A stretch of 64,000 nt of DNA from the NCBI RefSeq assembly GCF_029714365.1, contig NZ_CP121660.1:124001-188000 (forward strand), in the 5' to 3' direction. Under the pieces are notes generated by a model, which did not search any database, was not told the origin of the DNA, and saw only the letters and a list, made by a program, of their open reading frames with translations. Below are positions 49,074-57,031 of the stretch, piece by piece. The stretch's first letter is position 1; every line of letters begins with the position of its first letter. The translations under genes were made by a program, and so were the position numbers. This DNA comes from Sinorhizobium terangae (GTDB taxonomy: Bacteria; Pseudomonadota; Alphaproteobacteria; Rhizobiales; Rhizobiaceae).

Positions 49074-49466
49074 GGTTCCAATCTCCAAGGTGTCGCCTAG
49101 TCTAACAACGGACGCTTGAAGCGCCCCCAACACCGGCGGCCATTCGAGCCCGATTCGCTGTTGTCCACATCATAATCTTGAATCACGGACCGCCTCAAAC
49201 CGCTACGCCGTTTTGAAGCGGTCTCTCAGATCAAACGCACGGAATGTTTGCAACAAACGGCACCGTCGTCGCGGTAGCCCGCGGCGGGCGGCGAACTCCC
49301 GCCTGGTCTGCACTCGTCTCATGAGTTGCAACAAGTGACCAAGTGCAAACGTGTCGCGATTGCGAGCATGCAGCATTCTGCCTAAACTCTGCTTCGATAC
49401 GACATCATCAGGCTTCACGGCCACCCACCGGCCATTTTCCACCTCAGCTGACAAGGAGCGTTTGCC
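49074..49466. other. Intergenic, nothing recognised
   Basis: 393 bp between the VOC gene start and the DUF2934 gene. An antisense open frame (ending at 49203) looks Arg-rich and domainless, so I do not call it. No repeat or RNA was seen. Confidence 0.4.
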
Positions 49467-49757
49467 ATGAAGACGGACGGCGAAGAACTGATCAGGAAGC
49501 GGGCCTATGAACTGTGGGAGAAAGCGGGACGGCCCGAGGGCGACGGTCTGAAGCACTGGCTCGAGGCGGCGGAAGAGATTCAGTCCGAGGGGATCAATAG
49601 GGGCGGTGAGTCGGAGAACGACGTTCCTTCTGCAGGCGCAATTGTATCCGCGGAAACTTCTGAAGGGAAAAAACCGAGAAGGTCTGCAGCGAAGCAGCAA
49701 GACGATGCAAAGCCGAAGAGAAGCACGGCTTCCAAAGCTCGCACCAAGAAGAGCTAA
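49467..49757 (+). CDS. DUF2934 small protein with Lys-rich tail
   Basis: 96 residues behind AAGGAG. The N-terminal 40 residues contain the DUF2934 signature IRKRAYELWEKAGRPEGDGL followed by HWLEAAEEI. The C-terminal 35 residues are Lys/Ser/Ala-rich (KPRRSAAKQ ... KARTKKS), suggesting nucleic-acid contact. The family is common in rhizobia and has no established function. Confidence 0.88.
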   Translation: MKTDGEELIRKRAYELWEKAGRPEGDGLKHWLEAAEEIQSEGINRGGESENDVPSAGAIVSAETSEGKKPRRSAAKQQDDAKPKRSTASKARTKKS

Positions 49758-49923
49758 CAGGCTGACGGCCGCCAAAGCGCGTCGCGTTCAATCGCACTCA
49801 TACAACGCGCTTTAGGTCATTGCTTTTTATGCATGTCGTTGTCCCAAAACCGCTGCACAACTTGGGCGGCATGCATTAGAACAGTTAGATGAGCAGCCTT
49901 GCTGCTCATTCTGCTTGCGCTCG

Positions 49924-50310
49924 TCATGCGGCCTCTATGTCAGTACGCGAAAAATCATCGCCTTTGAAGAGCAGCGGTTCATTGCGCGTTTTGGCCAGCG
50001 CATAGGAGAAACAGTCACCGTAGTTCAGACCTGCCGGATGTCGGCCTTTGCCGTAGCTTCGCCAGGCTCGCCTAGCCACGGCAATCTGTTCTGCGTCGAC
50101 AGCGACGATTTCAACACCCGCCTTGTAGAGCCATAGGTCGAGCTCTGCGGCACCTGCTTCGCCGAGGCGGGCTTCGATTACGATGGCGAGTTCGAGAACC
50201 GTCGCGGCGGAGATGAAGCGCCGCGGAGCATCGATGACTTTCCGTTCGTAGGTTTCCGCTTCTGGCTCATTGAATGCGACGGCGACAATGGCCGACGTAT
50301 CGATGACCAT
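49924..50310 (-). CDS. vapC: VapC toxin (PIN-domain ribonuclease)
   Basis: 128 residues. PIN-domain acidic residues: D4 (MVIDTSAIVAVAFNE), Glu in SAATVLELAIVIEAR, Asp in GLNYGDCFSYALAK and the terminal FKGDDFSRTDI. Known VapC toxins are Mg-dependent endoribonucleases that cut tRNA or rRNA. The start overlaps the vapB stop by one base (TGATG). The module is intact. Confidence 0.93.
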   Translation of the reverse strand: MVIDTSAIVAVAFNEPEAETYERKVIDAPRRFISAATVLELAIVIEARLGEAGAAELDLWLYKAGVEIVAVDAEQIAVARRAWRSYGKGRHPAGLNYGDCFSYALAKTRNEPLLFKGDDFSRTDIEAA

Positions 50311-50564
50311 CAGTTGGGAGTCCCGTTTTCGTCATACCCCAGGATTTCGTCAGCAGAGCGGTTGTCCAGCACCGGCAGCTTGCTCCAGCGTCTACGGCTG
50401 GCGGCAAGCTCCTCGAGAAGAACATCCCGATTTGCTGCGTTTGCGAGACGTCGCAGCCGCTCTTCCAGTGCACGCCGGGTCGCCATGGTGATGGTCTCAC
50501 CGGTCTTCTCGGCCAGTGCCTTTGCAAGGCGTTCCGTCTCGGGATCTTTGATGCTCAGTGGCAT
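50310..50564 (-). CDS. vapB: VapB antitoxin (type II)
   Basis: 84 residues. MPLSIKDPETERLAKALAEKT and GETITMATRRALEERLRRLA form the short N-terminal DNA-binding region of the VapB/PSK-type group; the C-terminal part, with RWSKLPVLDNRSADEIL, binds the toxin active site. It is the first gene of the pair, as usual. Confidence 0.92.
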   Translation of the reverse strand: MPLSIKDPETERLAKALAEKTGETITMATRRALEERLRRLANAANRDVLLEELAASRRRWSKLPVLDNRSADEILGYDENGTPN

Positions 50565-50609
50565 TCTGGGTTCCTTGGTTCCTATCTGTCTATATTCTAC
50601 CTATTGGGC

Positions 50610-50786
50610 GACGGGACGCAAGGCCGCTCGGGCCAAACCCGTACCCAGGTGCGCCACATGGAGCTGGTAACGAGCTACGAGCATCCGCGGGCGGGTACGG
50701 TGAAGGTCGTAGCACCCCCGGTGCGTCTTTCGAAGACGCCGGCAACGATCCGCAACCCGACCGCTGGTCGGTGCCTATGCCGATGA
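50610..50786 (+). pseudogene. 3' remnant of a CaiB/BaiF-type CoA-transferase gene
   Basis: One frame reads QTRTQVRHMELVTSYEHPRA, then GTVKVVAPPVRLSKTPATIR. This is the recognisable C-terminal motif of family III CoA-transferases (EHPxAGxVxxxxPPVxxSxTPA). The 350 or so preceding residues and a start are absent. Confidence 0.65.
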
Positions 50787-50855
50787 GGCTGCCGAATGGC
50801 GTGTTCGCGGCGGTCACGCTTGCCTGGCGCTGCGAGCGCTGCGGCCATCCTGCGG

Positions 50856-50885
50856 ATCCCAACGACTGCAAACGGTCGTTGGGAT
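50856..50885 (-). terminator. Hairpin just after the cyclo-ligase stop
   Basis: Perfect 11-bp stem (50856-50866 with 50875-50885, ATCCCAACGAC/GTCGTTGGGAT) and an 8-nt loop, starting 2 bp beyond the minus-strand stop codon at 50887-50889. There is no T-run, so it may stabilise the mRNA or act as a weak terminator. Confidence 0.5.
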
Positions 50886-50886
50886 T

Positions 50887-51567
50887 TCAATATACCCGTC
50901 TGTAACGGTCAGTGCTCGATTCGGTCACCACGACGTCCATCCGGATGTCATGGAGCTGCGGGTAGATGGTCCTTATTCTCGACTGCGCGAAACCAACGCC
51001 CAGTACGCGCCGCTTCGCCGCCATTCTGGCTAATGTCCGGTCGTAGTAACCTCCGCCATAACCCAGCCGATAGCACGACGGATCAAAGCCGACCACTGGG
51101 GCAACAACTATGTCGGGGGTCAATGAAACATGCTCGGCCGGAACGGGTATGTTCCAGATGCCGCGGACAAGCTTGTCGCCCGGTCGCCAGAGGTGAAACT
51201 CCAGGGGCTGTCCCTTTTCGACCACCACGGGAAGCGCACATTGGCCGCCGTCATCGGCTATTTGCCGCATCAGCGGCCTGAGATCGGGCTCACCGCGAAA
51301 CGGCCAGTAGACGCTGACCACGAGGCCGCGCACATCTCCGATTTCGGCGAGCACGCGGCTAACGATTTGTGTTTCACAAGCGGCCCTGACACCGGGAGAC
51401 ATTGCCAAGCGCTGGGCGATGAGGCGGGCACGTTCGCTTTTTCGCCACCGCTTCACATCGGCACAGGTTCCAGGATCGGACGACAGGCCCGCATAGGCCG
51501 GATCGAGTTCGTGCATCAAGCAGGGAGGCGAGGCAAAAGTCGCCGGAATATCATCGTCGATGTCCAT
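50887..51567 (-). CDS. 5-formyltetrahydrofolate cyclo-ligase
   Basis: 226 residues behind AAGGAGGGA. Reaction: ATP-dependent conversion of 5-formyl-THF to 5,10-methenyl-THF. Seen: an N-terminal basic stretch KRWRKSERARLIAQR, SVYWPFRGEPDLRPLM, and the nucleotide-binding PVVGFDPSCYRLGYGGGYYD-type motif (GYGGGYYDRTLA). The N-terminal 35 residues are longer than in the housekeeping enzyme, so it may be a second, accessory copy. It is 21 bp from the trans-sulfuration gene and probably the last gene of that operon, linking one-carbon and methionine metabolism. Confidence 0.92.
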   Translation of the reverse strand: MDIDDDIPATFASPPCLMHELDPAYAGLSSDPGTCADVKRWRKSERARLIAQRLAMSPGVRAACETQIVSRVLAEIGDVRGLVVSVYWPFRGEPDLRPLMRQIADDGGQCALPVVVEKGQPLEFHLWRPGDKLVRGIWNIPVPAEHVSLTPDIVVAPVVGFDPSCYRLGYGGGYYDRTLARMAAKRRVLGVGFAQSRIRTIYPQLHDIRMDVVVTESSTDRYRRVY

Positions 51568-51588
51568 TCCCGTCCCTCCTTGATTGCC

Positions 51589-52755
51589 TCAACAGGCGTT
51601 CAGGCCGGCTTCGAGACCGTCTATAAGATCGTCAATGTGTTCCAGTCCGACCGAAAGTCTCAAGAGCTCGTCGCGAATACCCGCGCGCGCCCTGGCTTCG
51701 GCACCCATGTCGACATGGGTCATGGTGGCCGGATGAGCCACAAGACTTTCGACCCCTCCGAGCGATTCGGCCAAGGTGAAGCAGCTAACGTGGGCCAGGA
51801 ACTCCCGAACGGCTGGTACGCCTCCTGCAAGTTCGAAGCTCATCATCGCGCCAAAGCCGCCCTGCTGCCGTTTTGCGAGCTCGTGATCGCGATGACCGGC
51901 AAGCCCCGGATAGTGGACGTGGCGAACCGCGGGATGTGCGTCGAGATACTCGGCGATTTTCATGGCATTGCGCTCTTGCATCGACATGCGCGCAAACAAC
52001 GTTCTGAGCCCGCGCAAGGTAAGCCAGGCATCATAGGGTGCCGCGATGGCCCCGGTGATATTGGCCCAGCGCTTGAGATCCTGGGCTTCCCGAGGGTCGG
52101 CAGCGATTACCGCCCCGGCAATGACATCCGAATGTCCGTTCAGGAATTTGGTCGCCGAGTGAATGACGTAATCGGCCCCGAGAGAGAGGGGCCGCTGGAG
52201 GGCGGGAGAGAGAAACGTGTTGTCGACAGCCACGGCAGCGCCGGCTGCCTTGGCGACGTCGGACAATCGGGCAATGTCGACGACGCGCATCAGGGGATTG
52301 CTGGGGCTCTCGATCAGGACGAGCGCCGGAACGTCAGACAGCGCGGCCTGAAATCCGCCGAGATCTGTCTGATCGACGAGCCGGAGCGTGAGGTGCCCCA
52401 GATCTGCACGCGCTTTTAGAAGACGTAACGTGCCGCCATAGCAATCGTGCGGCGCCAGTACGAGATCGTTTCGCGTCAAACGTCCTATCAAGAGATCGAG
52501 CGCGGCCATGCCGCTCGGCGTAACAACCGCGCCTGCGCCTCCCTCGAGCTTTGCAAGCGCTTGCGCCAGCAGGTCACGCGTAGGATTTCCACAGCGGCCG
52601 TAGTCATAGGCGCGCGGCGTCTCGAAGCCAGCGAACTCGTAGGTGCTGGAGAGATACAAGGGTGGCACCACGGAGCCAAATGCCGTGTCGGTCGCAACCC
52701 CGTGGGCTGCCGCCGTGGTCTCGGCTCTAGGAGATCTGGTTTTTCGCTCGAGCAT
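51589..52755 (-). CDS. Cys/Met-metabolism PLP enzyme (cystathionine gamma-synthase/beta-lyase type)
   Basis: 388 residues. Seen: SVVPPLYLSSTYEFAGFE, the YDYGRCGNPTRD motif, GAVVTPSGMAALDLLI, VLIESPSNPLMRVVDI and the PLP-lysine in SATKFLNGHSDVIAGAV. Members make or break cystathionine, or use O-acyl-homoserine with sulfide, in the cytoplasm; these activities cannot be separated here. It lies 47 bp after the peroxiredoxin gene and 21 bp before the cyclo-ligase gene on the same strand, so the three form a likely operon. Confidence 0.92.
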   Translation of the reverse strand: MLERKTRSPRAETTAAAHGVATDTAFGSVVPPLYLSSTYEFAGFETPRAYDYGRCGNPTRDLLAQALAKLEGGAGAVVTPSGMAALDLLIGRLTRNDLVLAPHDCYGGTLRLLKARADLGHLTLRLVDQTDLGGFQAALSDVPALVLIESPSNPLMRVVDIARLSDVAKAAGAAVAVDNTFLSPALQRPLSLGADYVIHSATKFLNGHSDVIAGAVIAADPREAQDLKRWANITGAIAAPYDAWLTLRGLRTLFARMSMQERNAMKIAEYLDAHPAVRHVHYPGLAGHRDHELAKRQQGGFGAMMSFELAGGVPAVREFLAHVSCFTLAESLGGVESLVAHPATMTHVDMGAEARARAGIRDELLRLSVGLEHIDDLIDGLEAGLNAC

Positions 52756-52802
52756 CAGCCGTAGGGCCTTTCATTCAGATGGCATCAAAGTTCGATGGCT
52801 GG

Positions 52803-53438
52803 TCAGGACTGGCCAAGGGACGTCAGTCTCAGATACGGTTTTAACTTCCGGAAACCCTGGGGAAACAGGCGAGCCGCCTCCTCGTCGGAAAGCTTGGGAG
52901 AGATCACCACCTCCCCACCCGGATTCCAGTTTACCGGCGTCGAAACGCCACGGCTTGCCGTCAATTGCAGACTGTCGATCGCGCGCAGGATTTCCTGGAA
53001 GTTTCGGCCGGTGCTTGGAGGATAGGTCAGTATCAGCCGGATCTTTCGCGCGGGGTCGATGACGAAGACAGCTCTGACGGTGAGATTGGGATCACTTTCC
53101 GGATGTATCATGCCGTAGAGGGCCGCCACCTTTGCGTCGGGATCCGCGATCATCGGGAAATCCGGCGAATGGCCTTGCGTTTCGGCGATGTCCTCTTCCC
53201 ATTTGCGGTGGGATTCGACCGGATCGACGGAAAGCCCGATGACCTTCACGTTGCGCTTGTCCCATTCCGGACCCAGCCGCGCGACCTCGCCCAACTCCGT
53301 GGTGCAGACCGGCGTGAAGTTGCGCGGGTGACTGAACAACACACCCCAACTTTCTCCCAGCCACGCGTGAAAGCGAATGTTGCCGTGGGTGCTTTCCTGT
53401 TCGAAATCCGGTGCGGTCTGGCCGATCTGAAGGGACAT
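52803..53438 (-). CDS. 1-Cys peroxiredoxin (Prx6 type)
   Basis: 211 residues from ATG 53438 behind AGAGGA; the frame is open 12 codons further. Peroxidatic Cys C45 in HPRNFTPVCTTELG with the T42 and P/T-rich loop. No resolving Cys is seen in the C-terminal domain (PVNWNPGGEVVISPKL; ARLFPQGFRKLKPYLR), which fits the 1-Cys Prx6 group. Role: reduces hydrogen peroxide and organic peroxides. It is divergent from a LysR gene across 161 bp that contain a strong palindrome. Confidence 0.94.
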   Translation of the reverse strand: MSLQIGQTAPDFEQESTHGNIRFHAWLGESWGVLFSHPRNFTPVCTTELGEVARLGPEWDKRNVKVIGLSVDPVESHRKWEEDIAETQGHSPDFPMIADPDAKVAALYGMIHPESDPNLTVRAVFVIDPARKIRLILTYPPSTGRNFQEILRAIDSLQLTASRGVSTPVNWNPGGEVVISPKLSDEEAARLFPQGFRKLKPYLRLTSLGQS

Positions 53439-53511
53439 GGGAATTCCTCTCGTTGCTCGGTCGCAAAATGGCAACGTCGGTTTCCGCTGGCAAACGAATT
53501 GAATTGTGGGT

Positions 53512-53534
53512 TAAGCGCAAATATTCTGCGCTTA
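53512..53534. promoter_or_regulatory. LysR-type operator candidate, palindrome TAAGCGCA-N7-TGCGCTTA
   Basis: Perfect 8-bp arms (53512-53519 and 53527-53534) with an AT-rich 7-bp spacer AATATTC. It lies between divergent prx and lysR genes, 65 bp from the LysR start and 73 bp from the prx start. The spacing and inside-out symmetry match LysR recognition sites. Confidence 0.65.
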
Positions 53535-53599
53535 TTTTGGAGGAGGCGTGCCGACGGAGGCAGGCTGTCGAAAGGGCTGACGTTAGATAGAGGGCGACG

Positions 53600-54451
53600 A
53601 TGGATATCAGCATAGCGCGTACGTTCCTCGAAGTGGTCAAGACCGGCAGCTTCGTGAATGCTGCTACCAATCTGAACATCTCGCAGACCGCAGTCAGCGC
53701 CCGCATCCGCGTGCTCGAGGAACAACTCGATCGTCCCATGTTCGTTCGCAACAAGGCCGGTGCCAGGCTGACACCCGCCGGAGAGCAGTTTTTCCGCTTT
53801 GCGACGAGCCTCGTACAAGTCTGGGAGGCGGCGCGGACCACGGTCGCCTTGCCCCCGGGCCGTGAGGCCATGGTGACCATCGGTGCCGAGCTCAGCCTCT
53901 GGAATCCACTGTTGAAGCATTGGCTTTTGTGGATGCGCCGTGAATCCCCCAGCGTTGCAATCCGGACGACGATCGACAGGTCGGAGCGGCTCATGGAACT
54001 TGTGCAGGATGGTTCGCTTGACGCTGCCGTCCTATATGGGGCGCCCAGCCGTCCAGGCACGCTTGCCGAACTGCTCTTTGAAGAAAAGCTCGTTCTGGTG
54101 CGCACGACACCTTTGTCGCAACCGCTCGGCCCGGAAGACCTCGTCGGCATCGATTGGGGAGAGGACTTTGCCGGGAGCTATCGGGCGGCTTTTCCCGGCT
54201 GTCCGAATCCGGTGGTGTCGATCAGCTATGGTCCGCTGGCTCTCGAATACATTCTGGCGGTCGGCGGATCCGGATATTTTCGGCGGGGCTTTATTCAGCC
54301 CTATCTCGAAGAAGGCCGCCTTGAGATCATTCCAAACAGTCCGGAATTTGCCTATCCGGCCTATCTTGTTTCGTCAGCAAAGGCAGACCAGTCGATGCTG
54401 GATCGCATTCGGGCGGGACTGAGGGCCGCCGCATCCATGGCCGGCCACTGA
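53600..54451 (+). CDS. LysR-family transcriptional regulator
   Basis: 283 residues behind GAGGG. N-terminal winged helix MDISIARTFLEVVKTGSFVN, SQTAVSARIRVLEEQLDRPM. Effector domain about 90-280 (MVTIGAELSLWNPLLKHWLL). Divergent from the peroxiredoxin/trans-sulfuration operon, so it is its likely regulator; an OxyR-like redox Cys pair is not evident, so the inducer may be a sulfur metabolite. Inferred. Confidence 0.92.
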   Translation: MDISIARTFLEVVKTGSFVNAATNLNISQTAVSARIRVLEEQLDRPMFVRNKAGARLTPAGEQFFRFATSLVQVWEAARTTVALPPGREAMVTIGAELSLWNPLLKHWLLWMRRESPSVAIRTTIDRSERLMELVQDGSLDAAVLYGAPSRPGTLAELLFEEKLVLVRTTPLSQPLGPEDLVGIDWGEDFAGSYRAAFPGCPNPVVSISYGPLALEYILAVGGSGYFRRGFIQPYLEEGRLEIIPNSPEFAYPAYLVSSAKADQSMLDRIRAGLRAAASMAGH

Positions 54452-54482
54452 AGCGGGGCGAAATTTATTCTGGCAACTCTGG

Positions 54483-54779
54483 CTACGGGGCGTCGTGCTC
54501 CGTCCTGGTGCCTTCTCGCGCACTCAGCAAGACAGTGATCACGAGCTCGCGACCCTGCCTGCTTATGCCGATTCCGTTGTGTCGTTCGACCGCCAGTCCC
54601 AGCGCAACCAACCGCTCGCCGACCGGCTGGGAGATGACGTGGCCGGGGCCGCGGTTCATCCGCTTCAGTGCTGTCTGTTCCTCGCTCGAAAGATCGTCCC
54701 AGCTTATCGGGCTAGCAAGCGGCGCAGGCGCTTCCTCGCACCCCTTCGGCCCACGATCGACTCTCGTTTTCCGCCTCAT
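54483..54779 (-). CDS. Conserved hypothetical small protein
   Basis: 98 residues: a basic N-terminus, then SWDDLSSEEQTALKRMNRGP and GERLVALGLAVERHNGIGIS, ending RQGRELVITVLLS. This central part looks like a small conserved rhizobial family that might be a winged-helix-like fold (helix, helix, LVxLGLAV, then a strand pair). No function is known to me. It is divergent from cysJ and convergent with the LysR gene. Confidence 0.6.
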   Translation of the reverse strand: MRRKTRVDRGPKGCEEAPAPLASPISWDDLSSEEQTALKRMNRGPGHVISQPVGERLVALGLAVERHNGIGISRQGRELVITVLLSAREGTRTEHDAP

Positions 54780-55186
54780 ACTCTATCGCCGCCATGTCGC
54801 GTCGCCTTCTCTTGGCCAGTGCGCGGCCGGGCTTCCCGCGTTTCCATTGGCGTCTTACAGGACGGACATGGCGGCGGGAAGTGCGGTGTTTGCGCGCCGC
54901 TGCCCCCGAGGAAAGGAGCTTGCGCGCCGGCGGCGTCACTTTTTCTCGCGCAATGTTCGATTTGCCCGAAGCCCGAATCCGGGAACGAATTTGTCGGGTG
55001 GCAATTGTCCGCTAGAAACGTCATCTAAAATCTAATTTCCAGCAATTTATTTGCGTTTATGCTGCAATATCCTTCGTTTGTCAGGTCCGGGACAGCGTGG
55101 CAATCATCCGCGCAGCAACCAAACACTTCTGCGCATCTGGGAAATGGCTTCCTGACCGTCGCCTTACTCAAGCTGGAGGCATGCAC
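54780..55186. other. Upstream region of cysJ
   Basis: 406 bp with no supportable gene. Near its right end two nested inverted repeats (55080-55156) could fold the cysJ leader. Nothing else was recognised. Confidence 0.4.
55080..55156 (+). promoter_or_regulatory. Possible structured leader of cysJ
   Basis: Outer stem GTCAGG (55080-55085) with CCTGAC (55151-55156); inner stem GCGCAG (55110-55115) with CTGCGC (55129-55134). It lies 31 bp before the cysJ start. I could not match it to a known riboswitch class; two 6-bp stems may occur by chance. Confidence 0.25.
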
Positions 55187-57025
55187 ATGACCGCACTGGA
55201 GTTTCCCGGCCCGGGGCTGACGGCCGACCAATGGAGCCAGATCTCGGCACTCGCGACATCGCTCCGGCCCGGGCAGGCCCTTTGGATCAGTGGATATTTC
55301 GCCGGGCTCGATCATGGCGCACGCGCCCTTCACGGCGCGATTCCCCTGACGCCGCATCTCGCCAAAGCTGAAACAGTTGATGTTCTCGTCGCCAACACTC
55401 GTTCCCTTACCATCCTCTTCGGCAGCGAAACCGGCAACAGTGCGGCCCTCGCAAAAAAGCTCGCCGATACGGCGCGGGGGAAGGGGGTTGAGCCGGCGCT
55501 GATCGACATGGCTGACTACAAGCCGCGCAAGTTGAAGGAAGAGCAGGATCTCCTTGTTATCACGTCCACGCAAGGCGAGGGAGAGCCGCCTCATTCGGCG
55601 GCCGGCTTCTTCGAGTTCCTGGAGGGCCGCAAGGCGCCGCGGCTCGATGACCTGCGCTATGCCGTGCTGGCGCTCGGCGACTCCACCTATGAATTCTTCT
55701 GCGGTGCGGGCAAGCGGCTCGATGCGCGGTTCGCCGAACTGGGTGCCACGCGGCTTCGCGAACGGGTCGACTGCGACGTCGACTACGAGGATCTCGCCGC
55801 CGACTGGATCGAAAAATCCGTCGCCGCGCTCACGCTTTCCTCGCGGCCGTTCGGCGAAGCGGCGACCTTGCCATCAGCCGCGCCAGCCTCAACGCCGATC
55901 GCGGCAGCTCATGACAAAAGCAATCCGTTTTCCGGACTTGTCATCGACAATCTGGTGCTGACCGGCCGCGGATCGAGCAAGGAGACGCGCCATGTCGAAC
56001 TGTCGCTTGATGGATCGGGCCTTGCCTTCGAGCCTGGCGACGCGCTTGGCGTCGTGGCCCGGAACGACCCGGCTGTCGTCGAGGCGTTGCTCTCGGCACT
56101 TCAGCTTTCGGGGGAGGAGCCTCTCCGCATCAAGGAGCGTGAGACCACGCTTGGCGAGGCCCTCGCCGGGACGCTTGAAGTGACGGCGGCCACGCCGCGC
56201 TTCCTCGATCACTGGGCCGAGATCACCGACGCGAAGGCACTGCAGGGATTGCGCGGGGAGGAAAACACCGATGCGCGCACGACGTTCCTGCGGACGAACC
56301 ATGTCGTCGACATCATACGGCAATTTCCGGCTACCGGCATCGACGCGCAGAGCTTCGTCGCGGGCTTGAGGCCGCTGCAGCCGAGGCTCTATTCCATCGC
56401 GTCCTCGGCATCCGCGATTCCCGACGAGGTTCATCTGACGGTGGCCACGGTTCGCTATGAGCTCAATGGCGAAGAGCGCTACGGCGTCGCCTCCGGTCAT
56501 TTCTCGCAGCGCGCCGAACCCGACACGGTCGTTCCGGTCTATGTGCAGGCCAATCCGCGTTTTCGGCTCCCCGGCGATGACACACCAATCATCATGATCG
56601 GGGCCGGCACCGGCGTCGCTCCATACCGCGCCTTCATGCAGGAGAGGGAGACGCGTGGCGCCGGCGGAAGGGCATGGCTGTTCTTCGGCGAGCGCAACTT
56701 CGACAGCGATTTCCTCTATCAGACGGAGTGGCAGGGTTTTCTGAAGGACGGCGTCCTGACGCGCATGAATGTCGCCTTCTCGCGTGACGGCGAGGCGAAG
56801 ACCTATGTGCAGCACCGGATGATGGAACAGGCACGCGACATCTATGCCTGGCTGGAAGAGGGCGCCCACGTCTACGTCTGCGGCGACGGCGCGAAGCTCG
56901 CTCCCGATGTTCACGCGACACTGGTTACTATCGTCCAACAACAGGGCGGGATCAGCCACGCGGCGTCGAAGGAATATATCGGCGCCATGCAGGCAGCCCG
57001 CCGCTACCAGATCGATGTCTATTGA
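55187..57025 (+). CDS. cysJ: Sulfite reductase [NADPH] flavoprotein (alpha) subunit
   Basis: 612 residues from ATG 55187 (GGAGG eight bases upstream; the ATG at 55181 is only two bases from it). Role: passes NADPH electrons via FAD and FMN to the haemoprotein. Seen: an N-terminal extension of about 65 residues; a flavodoxin domain ([54 protein letters not shown]); an FAD domain ([29 protein letters not shown]); an NADPH domain ([33 protein letters not shown]; the ending RRYQIDVY). The length is close to E. coli CysJ (599). Six bases separate it from cysI. Confidence 0.94.
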   Translation: MTALEFPGPGLTADQWSQISALATSLRPGQALWISGYFAGLDHGARALHGAIPLTPHLAKAETVDVLVANTRSLTILFGSETGNSAALAKKLADTARGKGVEPALIDMADYKPRKLKEEQDLLVITSTQGEGEPPHSAAGFFEFLEGRKAPRLDDLRYAVLALGDSTYEFFCGAGKRLDARFAELGATRLRERVDCDVDYEDLAADWIEKSVAALTLSSRPFGEAATLPSAAPASTPIAAAHDKSNPFSGLVIDNLVLTGRGSSKETRHVELSLDGSGLAFEPGDALGVVARNDPAVVEALLSALQLSGEEPLRIKERETTLGEALAGTLEVTAATPRFLDHWAEITDAKALQGLRGEENTDARTTFLRTNHVVDIIRQFPATGIDAQSFVAGLRPLQPRLYSIASSASAIPDEVHLTVATVRYELNGEERYGVASGHFSQRAEPDTVVPVYVQANPRFRLPGDDTPIIMIGAGTGVAPYRAFMQERETRGAGGRAWLFFGERNFDSDFLYQTEWQGFLKDGVLTRMNVAFSRDGEAKTYVQHRMMEQARDIYAWLEEGAHVYVCGDGAKLAPDVHATLVTIVQQQGGISHAASKEYIGAMQAARRYQIDVY

Positions 57026-57031
57026 GGTGCG

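Larger units (their letters stand above)
50565..50886. other. Gene-remnant gap between vapB and the cyclo-ligase gene
   Basis: Contains the tail of a CoA-transferase gene (50610-50786) and a terminator-like hairpin (50856-50885); otherwise nothing recognised. The vapBC promoter must lie at its left edge. Confidence 0.5.

Noticed and set aside
49203..49775. Minus-strand open frame overlapping the DUF2934 gene
   Set aside because: Mostly the antisense of DUF2934 plus Arg-rich low-information sequence.
55030..55186. SAM or other known riboswitch upstream of cysJ
   Set aside because: I compared it mentally with SAM-II and SAH-type conserved cores and found no match; only two short stems are visible.
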